Assembly: GCA_031290635.1 (NCBI GenBank)
Contig: JAITNE010000226.1
Location: forward strand, 1-5,182
Reading direction: 5' to 3'
Length of the DNA: 5,182 bases
Source: Tannerella sp.
GTDB lineage: Bacteria; Bacteroidota; Bacteroidia; Bacteroidales; Tannerellaceae
Shown here one piece after another: positions 1 through 5,182 of the stretch. Numbering within the stretch: the stretch's first letter is position 1; the number at the start of each line of letters is the position of its first letter. A program made the position numbers and the translations under genes. The notes under the pieces were generated by a model. The model was not told where the DNA came from and did not search any database. It worked only from the letters and a program-made list of their open reading frames with translations.

Positions 1-630
1 TCGGGCGACAAGGTCTTTGTCCGCACCGATCCCACCTTCGGTCTTGGCGGCGGGAACATCGTTGACGCCTTTTCGGGCGCCACGCCGTTAGGACAGATAG
101 GCACGGCGGCAAAGGAAGCTATCGGCTCGTTTCATACCGTCGATGTATTGGGCGCTCCGCTTAGTACGTGGGATTATTTCGTGGGACTTATACCCGGCTC
201 AATAGGCGAGACCTCAGTGATAGCCATACTGATAGGAGGCGCAATATTGCTGCTTACCGGCATTGCAAGTTGGAAAACGATGTTCTCCGTATTTATCGGA
301 GGCGCGGCGATGGCAGGCATATTCAACCTGATAGGAACGACGGTAGCAATGACTGTTTCGCCATTAGACCATCTGCTGCTCGGCGGCTTCGCTTTCGGCG
401 CGGTCTTTATGGCTACAGACCCCGTTACATCGGCGCGAACAGAGACCGGTAAATACATCTACGGCTTGCTGGTAGGCGCTTTTGCAATAATCATCCGAGC
501 GCTCAATCCGGGTTTTCCCGAAGGCATGATGCTGGCGATATTGTTGATGAACACGTTTGCTCCTCTGATTGACTATTACGTCGTTGACAGCAATGTGAAA
601 CGACGTCTTAAAAGAGCGGTAACCCATTAA
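1..630 (+). CDS. nqrB: Na+-translocating NADH:quinone reductase subunit B, 3' part (5' end outside window)
   Basis: NqrB is the large membrane subunit of Na+-NQR; it carries a covalent FMN and takes part in quinone reduction and Na+ transport. The reading frame is open from base 1 to the TAA at 628-630, giving the last 209 residues. The fragment contains the flavinylation motif DAFSGAT at residues 22-28, with the FMN acceptor predicted to be the Thr encoded at 82-84. About 181 residues follow it, close to the C-terminal length after the acceptor Thr236 in the Vibrio cholerae protein. Hydrophobic membrane segments lie at about residues 73-90, 93-113, 122-138, 152-168 and 176-190. The segments GSIGETS (66-72) and DPVTSA (140-145) look like family-conserved loops. 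Asp191, 18 residues from the end in APLID, sits where V. cholerae Asp397, implicated in Na+ handling, would fall; this is an alignment by eye. A TTG at 148 is internal, not the start. nqrC follows after 12 bases. Confidence 0.96.
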   Translation, partial: SGDKVFVRTDPTFGLGGGNIVDAFSGATPLGQIGTAAKEAIGSFHTVDVLGAPLSTWDYFVGLIPGSIGETSVIAILIGGAILLLTGIASWKTMFSVFIGGAAMAGIFNLIGTTVAMTVSPLDHLLLGGFAFGAVFMATDPVTSARTETGKYIYGLLVGAFAIIIRALNPGFPEGMMLAILLMNTFAPLIDYYVVDSNVKRRLKRAVTH

Positions 631-642
631 AACAAGACTATT

Positions 643-1320
643 ATGAACAGAGAAAGTAATATTTACACAATAGTATATGCCTCGGTGATGGTAGTGGCGG
701 TAGCGGTGCTGCTGGCGTTCACAGCGCAGTCATTACGTAGTTTTCAGAAGAAAAACGAGGCTAACGACAAACGTCGGCAGATACTGCGTTCAATCAACGT
801 TGTAGCCACCGACGCCGAGACCGAAGCCAAATACAATGAGTTAATCAAAGAATCATTCGTAGTGAACGACAATGGTCAGAAGGTTGACGGCAACGCTTTC
901 ACAATAAATGCTTCGAAGATGAAGGCCGACAACAGTTTTCCGGTCTATGTAGCTACAGTCGGAGGCGCTACCAAATACATAGTAGCCATGTACGGAGCGG
1001 GACTTTGGGGACCTATCTGGGGTTACATATCGTTTGATGAAGACAGAAACACGGTCTTTGGCTCCGATTTCAGTCATCAGGGCGAGACTCCGGGACTTGG
1101 AGCCGAGATAGCGACGCCTGCGTTTGCGGGCAAATTCGTCGGCAAGCAGGTATTCAAAAATAACGTTTTCCGCAACATAACTATCGTCAAACCCGGCCGC
1201 ACGGTATCAGACGGCGACTATGTCGATGGTATCTCCGGCGGCACGATAACGAGCAAGGGAGTTGACCGGATGCTACACGACAGTCTGGAAGGATATATTG
1301 AGTTTTTAAACGCTAAATAA
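643..1320 (+). CDS. nqrC: Na+-translocating NADH:quinone reductase subunit C
   Basis: NqrC is the membrane-anchored periplasmic subunit of Na+-NQR that carries a covalent FMN, attached by the flavin transferase ApbE, and passes electrons on to NqrB. The 225-residue product has one N-terminal membrane anchor (about residues 7-27), a basic/polar linker (FQKKNEANDKRRQIL) and an FMN-binding domain. Family features include GLWGPIWGY (about 120-128) and GETPGLGAEI (about 146-155). The attachment motif is DGISGGTITSKG, with the predicted flavinylated residue Thr201 encoded at 1243-1245. The motif has SGGT where the commonly quoted form is SGAT. The protein is shorter than the roughly 257-residue V. 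cholerae NqrC. The ATG at 643 is chosen because the membrane anchor begins just after it; no Shine-Dalgarno sequence is visible. It lies 12 bases after nqrB and 8 bases before nqrD, so it is almost certainly in the same transcript. Confidence 0.97.
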   Translation: MNRESNIYTIVYASVMVVAVAVLLAFTAQSLRSFQKKNEANDKRRQILRSINVVATDAETEAKYNELIKESFVVNDNGQKVDGNAFTINASKMKADNSFPVYVATVGGATKYIVAMYGAGLWGPIWGYISFDEDRNTVFGSDFSHQGETPGLGAEIATPAFAGKFVGKQVFKNNVFRNITIVKPGRTVSDGDYVDGISGGTITSKGVDRMLHDSLEGYIEFLNAK

Positions 1321-1328
1321 TTAAGAGA

Positions 1329-1961
1329 ATGGGACTTTTTACAGGAAAAAACAAAGAAATATTATTAGGGCCGCTGAGCAGGAACAACCCTGTAATCATC
1401 CAGATGCTCGGCATCTGTTCGGCTCTGGCTGTTACGGCAAAACTTGAGCCGGCGATTGTGATGGCTATATCCGTAACGATAGTTGTAGCGTTTGCAAACG
1501 TAATCATCTCGCTTATACGCAACACAATCCCTAACCGCATACGCATCATAGTGCAGTTAGTCGTAGTGGCGGCATTAGTAACGGTAGTCAGCGAGGTCTT
1601 GAAAGCCTTCGCTTTTGAGGTAAGCAAGCAGCTGTCGGTCTTCATCGGGCTGATTATTACTAACTGTATCCTTATGGGACGCCTTGAAGCCTTCGCGCTG
1701 GGCAACCGTCCGTGGGCGTCGTTCCTCGACGGCATCGGAAACGGTCTGGGCTATGGCATTATCCTTGTGGTAATCGCTTTCTTCCGCGAGTTGTTAGGCT
1801 CCGGCACGCTCTTCGGTTTTCATGTAATCCCCGCCTTCGCTTACGAGGCCGGTTATGTCAACAACGGACTGATGATTATGCCGCCGATGGCGTTGATACT
1901 ATGTGCGGTAATCATTTGGGTGCATCGTTCAAGAAACAAGGAACTTCAAGAAGGAGGATAA
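1329..1961 (+). CDS. nqrD: Na+-translocating NADH:quinone reductase subunit D
   Basis: NqrD is an integral membrane subunit of Na+-NQR which, with its paralogue NqrE, holds an iron-sulfur centre inside the membrane between NqrF and NqrC. The 210-residue product is hydrophobic with about six membrane segments. It starts with the family-typical NPVIIQMLGICSALAVT (20-36) and contains TNCILMGRLEAFAL (111-124). Cys30 and Cys113 match, by position and context, Cys29 and Cys112 that ligate the cluster in V. cholerae NqrD. The length matches the family. RnfE is the homologue in the Rnf complex, but the Nqr neighbours, above all NqrF and NqrC, settle the assignment. The gene starts 8 bases after nqrC. 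Its last codons (QEGG, 1948-1958) double as the Shine-Dalgarno sequence of nqrE, and the stop codon is 6 bases before the nqrE start, suggesting translational coupling. Confidence 0.97.
   Translation: MGLFTGKNKEILLGPLSRNNPVIIQMLGICSALAVTAKLEPAIVMAISVTIVVAFANVIISLIRNTIPNRIRIIVQLVVVAALVTVVSEVLKAFAFEVSKQLSVFIGLIITNCILMGRLEAFALGNRPWASFLDGIGNGLGYGIILVVIAFFRELLGSGTLFGFHVIPAFAYEAGYVNNGLMIMPPMALILCAVIIWVHRSRNKELQEGG
1951..1957 (+). promoter_or_regulatory. Strong Shine-Dalgarno sequence for nqrE
   Basis: AAGGAGG lies 10 bases upstream of the nqrE ATG at 1968 and overlaps the last sense codons of nqrD. It is a full-consensus anti-16S match. The other starts in the window (643, 1329, 2613, 3912 and, on the - strand, 5135) have no comparable motif, which is normal for Bacteroidota. 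It fixes the nqrE start and suggests re-initiation by ribosomes finishing nqrD. The same bases encode the EGG end of NqrD, so part of the match could come from coding constraint. Confidence 0.7.
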
Positions 1962-1967
1962 CAAACT

Positions 1968-2585
1968 ATGGAACAGATATTAAATACATTTGTAAGGTCG
2001 ATTTTTGTGGACAACATGATATTTGCATACTATCTCGGTATGTGTTCGTATCTGGCTGTCTCCAAGAATGTCAAGACAGCCTTAGGGCTTGGAATAGCGG
2101 TAACGTTCGTGCTTGTCTGCACGTTGCCCATCAACTACATGCTCGAAAACTACGTGCTGAAAGAAGGCGCACTGAGCTGGTTGGGAACAGATTTTGCCGA
2201 AGTCAATCTCTCATTCCTTTCCTTTATCATCTTTATTGCTATCATCGCGTCGTTCACGCAATTAGTCGAGATGGTCGTCGAGAAATTTCTCCCCGCGCTA
2301 TATTCGTCTTTGGGTATCTTTCTGCCGTTGATAGCCGTTAACTGCGCAATCATGGGCGGTTCGCTCTTTATGCAGCAGAAAAATTTCATCAACGTAGGCG
2401 AGGCGACGGTTTACGGGCTTGGTTCGGGCTTCGGCTGGCTGCTCGCTATCATCGGCATGGCCGCGATACGCGAAAAGTTAGCCTACTCCGATATTCCCAA
2501 GCCGTTGCGCGGTCTGGGCATTGCCTTTATCATCACGGGATTGATGGGCATAGGGTTTATGTGTTTCTCAGGGTTAAGTCTTTAA
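1968..2585 (+). CDS. nqrE: Na+-translocating NADH:quinone reductase subunit E
   Basis: NqrE is the membrane paralogue of NqrD; the two form a pseudo-symmetric pair that binds the intramembrane iron-sulfur cluster of Na+-NQR. The 205-residue product has about six hydrophobic segments. The N-terminal stretch FVDNMIFAYYLGMCSYLAVS contains Cys26, and LPLIAVNCAIMGG (119-131) contains Cys126. These correspond to Cys26 and Cys120 in V. cholerae NqrE, the shift being due to a longer loop between them (about residues 59-80). The C-terminal half has YGLGSGFGW (149-157) and a terminal helix rich in glycine, as in the family. The ATG at 1968 is supported by the AAGGAGG sequence at 1951-1957. It is 6 bases after nqrD and 27 bases before nqrF. 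RnfA is the alternative homologue, excluded by the nqr context. Confidence 0.97.
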   Translation: MEQILNTFVRSIFVDNMIFAYYLGMCSYLAVSKNVKTALGLGIAVTFVLVCTLPINYMLENYVLKEGALSWLGTDFAEVNLSFLSFIIFIAIIASFTQLVEMVVEKFLPALYSSLGIFLPLIAVNCAIMGGSLFMQQKNFINVGEATVYGLGSGFGWLLAIIGMAAIREKLAYSDIPKPLRGLGIAFIITGLMGIGFMCFSGLSL

Positions 2586-2612
2586 ATTATCACGAAATAA
2601 TATTTTACACAG

Positions 2613-3899
2613 ATGATTATATTGATGTCAGGCGGAATAACAATAATTGCCGGAGCAGTAACTTTCTTGATTGTAACGCTGATTCTGGTAGGAGCTTTAT
2701 TGTACGCTAAAGCAAAATTAGTGCCTTCGGGCAATGTCAAGGTAATAGTAAACGGCGAAAAAGAGTTTGACGTTCCTATCGGCGGGACAGTACTCGGCAC
2801 GCTGCAAAGTCAGGGCATATTTTTGTCGTCGGCTTGCGGCGGCAGCGGCAGTTGCGGACAATGCCGCTGCCAGGTGCCCGACGGTGGCGGCAACATACTG
2901 CCTACCGAGATTGGATTCTTCTCGCGCAAACAAGTGCAGGCGCATTGGCGGCTCGGTTGTCAGACGAAAGTCAGGAACGACATGGCTATACAAGTGCCCG
3001 ACGACGTGTTTGGCGTCAAGGAATGGGAATGTACGGTCATTTCGAACCGCAATGTCTCGACGTTCATCAAAGAATTTATCGTCGCACTGCCCGAGGGCGA
3101 GCACATGGACTTCGTACCCGGCTCTTATTCGCAGATACGCATCCCGAAATATACGATGGATTACAACAAGGATATAGATAAGGAAACAATCGGCGCAGAC
3201 TATCTCAAAGCATGGGAGCAGTTCGGACTTTTCACGCTCAAATGCAAAAACGACGAGCCTACTATCCGCGCTTACTCGATGGCAAACTATCCCGCGGAGG
3301 GCGACCGTATCATGCTCACTGTCCGCATAGCCACTCCGCCCATGAAACCGAGACCGGCGGTAGGATTTCAGGAAGTATTGCCGGGCATCGCATCCTCATA
3401 CATCTTTACTCTCAAGCCGGGCGACAAGGTTATGATGAGCGGACCCTACGGCGATTTCTTTCCTGTCTTCAAATCCAAGCGCGAGATGATGTGGATAGGC
3501 GGCGGCGCAGGCATGGCTCCCTTGCGTGCGCAAATAATGCATCTCACTAAGACGCTTCGTACTTCAGACCGAAAGATGTCGTACTTTTACGGCGCACGCG
3601 CGTTAAACGAGGTCTTCTATCTTGAAGATTTCCTCGGCATAGAAAAGGATTTCCCCAACTTCTCATTTCATTTGGCTCTCGACCGTCCCGATCCCGTAGC
3701 CGATGCTGCAGGAGTTAAGTACACTGCCGGTTTCGTGCATCAGGTTATTTACGAAACATATTTGAAAAACCACGAAGAACCTGAAGAGATTGAATATTAC
3801 ATGTGCGGACCCGGTCCGATGTCGAAAGCTGTTGATAACATGCTCGACAATCTGGGCGTTCCCCGCGAGATGTTGCACTTTGATGATTTCGGCGCTTAA
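2613..3899 (+). CDS. nqrF: Na+-translocating NADH:quinone reductase subunit F (NADH-oxidising, FAD and 2Fe-2S)
   Basis: NqrF is the electron-entry subunit: it oxidises NADH on the cytoplasmic side using FAD and passes electrons to a 2Fe-2S cluster. The 428-residue product has an N-terminal membrane anchor (about 8-31), a ferredoxin domain (about 40-130) with cluster ligands Cys75, Cys81, Cys84 and Cys116 (C-x5-C-x2-C, then C), and a ferredoxin-NADP reductase-like module. The FAD-binding motif RAYSMANYP is at 219-227, the nucleotide-binding loop GGGAGMAPLR at 296-305, and the NADH-side motif YYMCGPGPM at 395-403 with Cys398. The protein ends FDDFGA, typical for NqrF. Its length is slightly above the 408 of V. 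cholerae. The start could be ATG 2613 or ATG 2625 (MSGG); 2613 is used as the longer frame, though neither has a ribosome-binding site. This subunit separates Nqr from Rnf, which lacks it. It is the last nqr gene. Confidence 0.97.
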   Translation: MIILMSGGITIIAGAVTFLIVTLILVGALLYAKAKLVPSGNVKVIVNGEKEFDVPIGGTVLGTLQSQGIFLSSACGGSGSCGQCRCQVPDGGGNILPTEIGFFSRKQVQAHWRLGCQTKVRNDMAIQVPDDVFGVKEWECTVISNRNVSTFIKEFIVALPEGEHMDFVPGSYSQIRIPKYTMDYNKDIDKETIGADYLKAWEQFGLFTLKCKNDEPTIRAYSMANYPAEGDRIMLTVRIATPPMKPRPAVGFQEVLPGIASSYIFTLKPGDKVMMSGPYGDFFPVFKSKREMMWIGGGAGMAPLRAQIMHLTKTLRTSDRKMSYFYGARALNEVFYLEDFLGIEKDFPNFSFHLALDRPDPVADAAGVKYTAGFVHQVIYETYLKNHEEPEEIEYYMCGPGPMSKAVDNMLDNLGVPREMLHFDDFGA

Positions 3900-3911
3900 A
3901 TAAAGTTGATT

Positions 3912-4697
3912 ATGAAGAAAATTTCATTTATTATTTTGACAGCTATGCTGTGTTGCGGCTACGGTTGCACCACGAATGCACAGAAAAAGCCTGTTTTGAT
4001 ATGGGCTGAAGAGTTCGATTACACCGGTTTGCCGGACGCAAACAAGTGGAAGTATGAGAAAGGCATGGTGCGCAACCATGAATTGCAATATTATACCGAC
4101 GCTCGGCTCGAAAACACTGAAGTGAGGGACGGTTCTCTCGTCATCACCGCCCGCAAGGAGGTGTATGAGCAAGCCGAATATACCTCTGCAAGTATCCATA
4201 CTAAAGGTATTTTCAGTTTTCAGGGCGGACGGGTTGAGGTTCGGGCTAAACTTCCGGAAGGACGGGGTACGTGGCCTGCAATCTGGACTTTGGGCGAAAA
4301 CGGCAAGCGATGGCCTGATTGCGGTGAGATTGACATTATGGAATTTGTGGGCTACACGCCGGGCGAAGTCTATGCAAACGTGCATACTCGCGACTATAAT
4401 CATACGAAAAACACCGGCCGCGGCGGAAGCATAGCCGTCGAGCAGCCGTTTAAGGATTATCACATCTACGCCGTAGAGTGGTTTGACGACCGTATGGATT
4501 TCTTTTTTGACGATACCTTGTATTATACCTGTCCGCGCAAGGGCGAAGGCGAGGGCGAGTGGCCTTTCGAGACGCCGCAGTATCTAAAAATCAATCTTGC
4601 TATCGGCGGAGACTGGGGAGGTCAGAAAGGCGTCGACGAGAACATCTTCCCCGTCGAGTATCGCATTGACTACGTCCGTATTTACAGCCTCAAGTAA
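3912..4697 (+). CDS. Secreted glycoside hydrolase family 16 protein, probable beta-1,3-glucanase (laminarinase type)
   Basis: GH16 enzymes cut beta-1,3- or mixed-linkage beta-glucans and related polysaccharides by a retaining mechanism on a jelly-roll fold. Starting at ATG 3912 the product has 261 residues; a TTG two codons upstream is less likely because MKKISFIILTAML is a textbook signal-peptide start. The catalytic motif EIDIME is at 139-144, with Glu139 the predicted nucleophile, Asp141 the assisting residue and Glu144 the acid/base. It is preceded by GTWPAIWTLG (119-128), and IGGDWGG (231-237) follows late in the domain, a laminarinase-like pattern. The catalytic domain fills almost the whole mature protein, with no binding module. 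Export could be by signal peptidase I after TNA (residues 21-23, leaving QKKP) or as a lipoprotein at Cys19, although GYGC is a poor lipobox. It begins 12 bases after nqrF with no evident promoter. The exact substrate cannot be fixed from the sequence, and no SusC/SusD genes are visible. Confidence 0.93.
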   Translation: MKKISFIILTAMLCCGYGCTTNAQKKPVLIWAEEFDYTGLPDANKWKYEKGMVRNHELQYYTDARLENTEVRDGSLVITARKEVYEQAEYTSASIHTKGIFSFQGGRVEVRAKLPEGRGTWPAIWTLGENGKRWPDCGEIDIMEFVGYTPGEVYANVHTRDYNHTKNTGRGGSIAVEQPFKDYHIYAVEWFDDRMDFFFDDTLYYTCPRKGEGEGEWPFETPQYLKINLAIGGDWGGQKGVDENIFPVEYRIDYVRIYSLK

Positions 4698-4757
4698 AAG
4701 GAAACCGCATCATCTTGCGAAAATCAATTACATCTGCATCATCAGAGTGCCGAAAAA

Positions 4758-5135
4758 CTAATTTCGATATTGGCAGCAGCCCGGCAAGGCGTTGTAAACA
4801 TCGTCGGGAGCAGTGTCTGATGCCGTGTCATGGCCGACTTTGGCGATTGCTTCACTGACGGATTTCAGGGAGGTCTGTGCGGAGTCGAAATCAAGTACCA
4901 ATTCCTGTTTTTCCAGACTCCATTCTGCCGTTGAGACGCCCTTGACGGCTTTGGCGGTCTTCTCGATGCGCGTTTTACACATCCCGCAAGCGCCTTTGAC
5001 GGCTAAAGTAGCGTGTGCAACTTCGCTTTTAACTTCTGTAGCTTGAGCTTCCGACTTTTTTGAAGCCGTGTTAGTACAAGCGGTCATGGCAACTGTCAAA
5101 GCAACTGCCGCAAATAAATAAATCACTCGTTTCAT
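4758..5135 (-). CDS. Small HMA-domain (heavy-metal-associated) lipoprotein
   Basis: This 125-residue protein combines a lipoprotein signal with a single heavy-metal-associated domain, suggesting a cell-envelope metal-binding protein or metallochaperone; copper or another soft metal is likely but not shown. The signal peptide is residues 1-19 with lipobox-like MTAC and lipidated Cys20, followed by a polar linker rich in Ser, Lys, Glu and Ala (21-40). The HMA domain covers about 41-105: ATLAVKGACGMCKTRIEK contains the metal-binding pair Cys50 and Cys53, then AVKGV and a hydrophobic strand (LVLDFD), and the AIAKVGHDT segment. Compared with the usual GMxCxxC motif, the Met before the first Cys is replaced by Ala. 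A second cysteine pair, Cys120-Cys121 in LPGCCQY, lies near the C-terminus and may add metal ligands. The ATG (5133-5135) sits about 25 bases from a -7 box. It converges with the GH16 gene across a 60-base gap; no metal exporter or regulator is visible beside it. Confidence 0.88.
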   Translation of the reverse strand: MKRVIYLFAAVALTVAMTACTNTASKKSEAQATEVKSEVAHATLAVKGACGMCKTRIEKTAKAVKGVSTAEWSLEKQELVLDFDSAQTSLKSVSEAIAKVGHDTASDTAPDDVYNALPGCCQYRN

Positions 5136-5160
5136 ATCTTTTTTGAATTAAAATGAGTTA

Positions 5161-5168
5161 CAAAAGTA
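5161..5168 (-). promoter_or_regulatory. Probable Bacteroidota -7 promoter element for the HMA lipoprotein gene
   Basis: Read on the - strand this is TACTTTTG, an exact fit to the Bacteroidota sigma-factor -7 consensus TAnnTTTG. It lies 25 bases upstream of the ATG at 5135, which would give a short AT-rich leader of roughly 20 bases. The partner -33 TTTG element would fall at or beyond the right edge of the window (only 14 bases remain), so it cannot be confirmed. Confidence 0.6.
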
Positions 5169-5182
5169 CATAAAAGTTTTGT

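Noticed and set aside
148..630. A separate short gene starting at TTG 148
   Set aside because: The same frame is open back to base 1 and encodes the NqrB SGAT flavinylation motif upstream, so this is internal to nqrB.
1712..2341. 209-codon + strand frame spanning the nqrD-nqrE junction
   Set aside because: It overlaps two well-supported membrane protein genes in another frame, and its translation is arginine- and cysteine-rich without family features, as expected for an off-frame shadow.
2586..2612. AT-rich 27-base nqrE-nqrF gap with the near-palindrome AAATAATATTT
   Set aside because: The stem is all A/T with almost no loop, so it is unlikely to be a regulatory hairpin; no internal promoter consensus was seen.
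1..3899. Rnf complex instead of Na+-NQR
   Set aside because: Nqr-type subunits C and F with the ferredoxin-FAD reductase fusion and the B-C-D-E-F gene order are diagnostic for Na+-NQR; no RnfB or RnfC-like sequence is present.
3924..4463. Long open frame (179 codons) on the - strand inside the GH16 gene
   Set aside because: It lies wholly antisense to a gene with clear GH16 catalytic motifs, has no recognisable domain or start signal, and has a composition expected from the complement of a coding strand.
4707..4743. Repeated GCATCATC at 4707-4714 and 4736-4743
   Set aside because: Two 8-base copies in a short spacer are within chance expectation and show no regular array or palindrome.
4698..4757. 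Bidirectional terminator between the convergent GH16 and HMA genes
   Set aside because: Only weak pairings are visible: a 4-bp stem CGCA/TGCG at 4706-4719 and a 5-bp AT-rich stem CGAAA/TTTCG at 4751-4766 that overlaps the HMA stop. Neither is followed by a proper U tract, so no terminator is called, though termination must occur near here.

Overview
The window holds most of a Na+-translocating NADH:quinone reductase (Na+-NQR) operon on the + strand, followed by a secreted glycoside hydrolase and, convergent on the - strand, a small metal-binding lipoprotein. The source is most likely a member of the Bacteroidota, probably Bacteroidales. This rests on the Nqr protein style (short NqrC, slightly long NqrE), AT-rich leaders mostly without Shine-Dalgarno sequence, a TAnnTTTG-type -7 promoter element before the last gene, and a lipoprotein HMA protein ending in an LPGCC motif. 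Genus or species cannot be read from this sequence.

Layout: the 3' part of nqrB (1-630, cut by the window edge), nqrC (643-1320), nqrD (1329-1961), nqrE (1968-2585) and nqrF (2613-3899) are all on the + strand with gaps of 6-27 bases, in the standard nqrABCDEF order; nqrA and the first half of nqrB lie upstream. A GH16 beta-glucanase gene (3912-4697) starts only 12 bases after nqrF. A 60-base convergent gap follows, then an HMA-domain lipoprotein gene read leftward (5135-4758) with its promoter at the right edge.

Together the Nqr subunits form an inner-membrane complex. NqrF oxidises NADH through FAD and a 2Fe-2S cluster, electrons pass an intramembrane iron-sulfur centre shared by NqrD and NqrE, then covalent FMNs on NqrC and NqrB, and finally reach quinone while Na+ is pumped out. 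The visible cofactor residues are all present: the four NqrF cluster cysteines, two cysteines each in NqrD and NqrE, and a flavinylated threonine in both NqrB and NqrC. Nothing appears frameshifted or broken.

This is mostly an ordinary housekeeping region. I did not find a convincing undescribed system. The points most worth a second look are the tight GH16 placement behind nqrF, the SGGT (not SGAT) flavinylation motif in NqrC, the two cysteine pairs in the HMA lipoprotein, and the lone strong Shine-Dalgarno sequence in front of nqrE.
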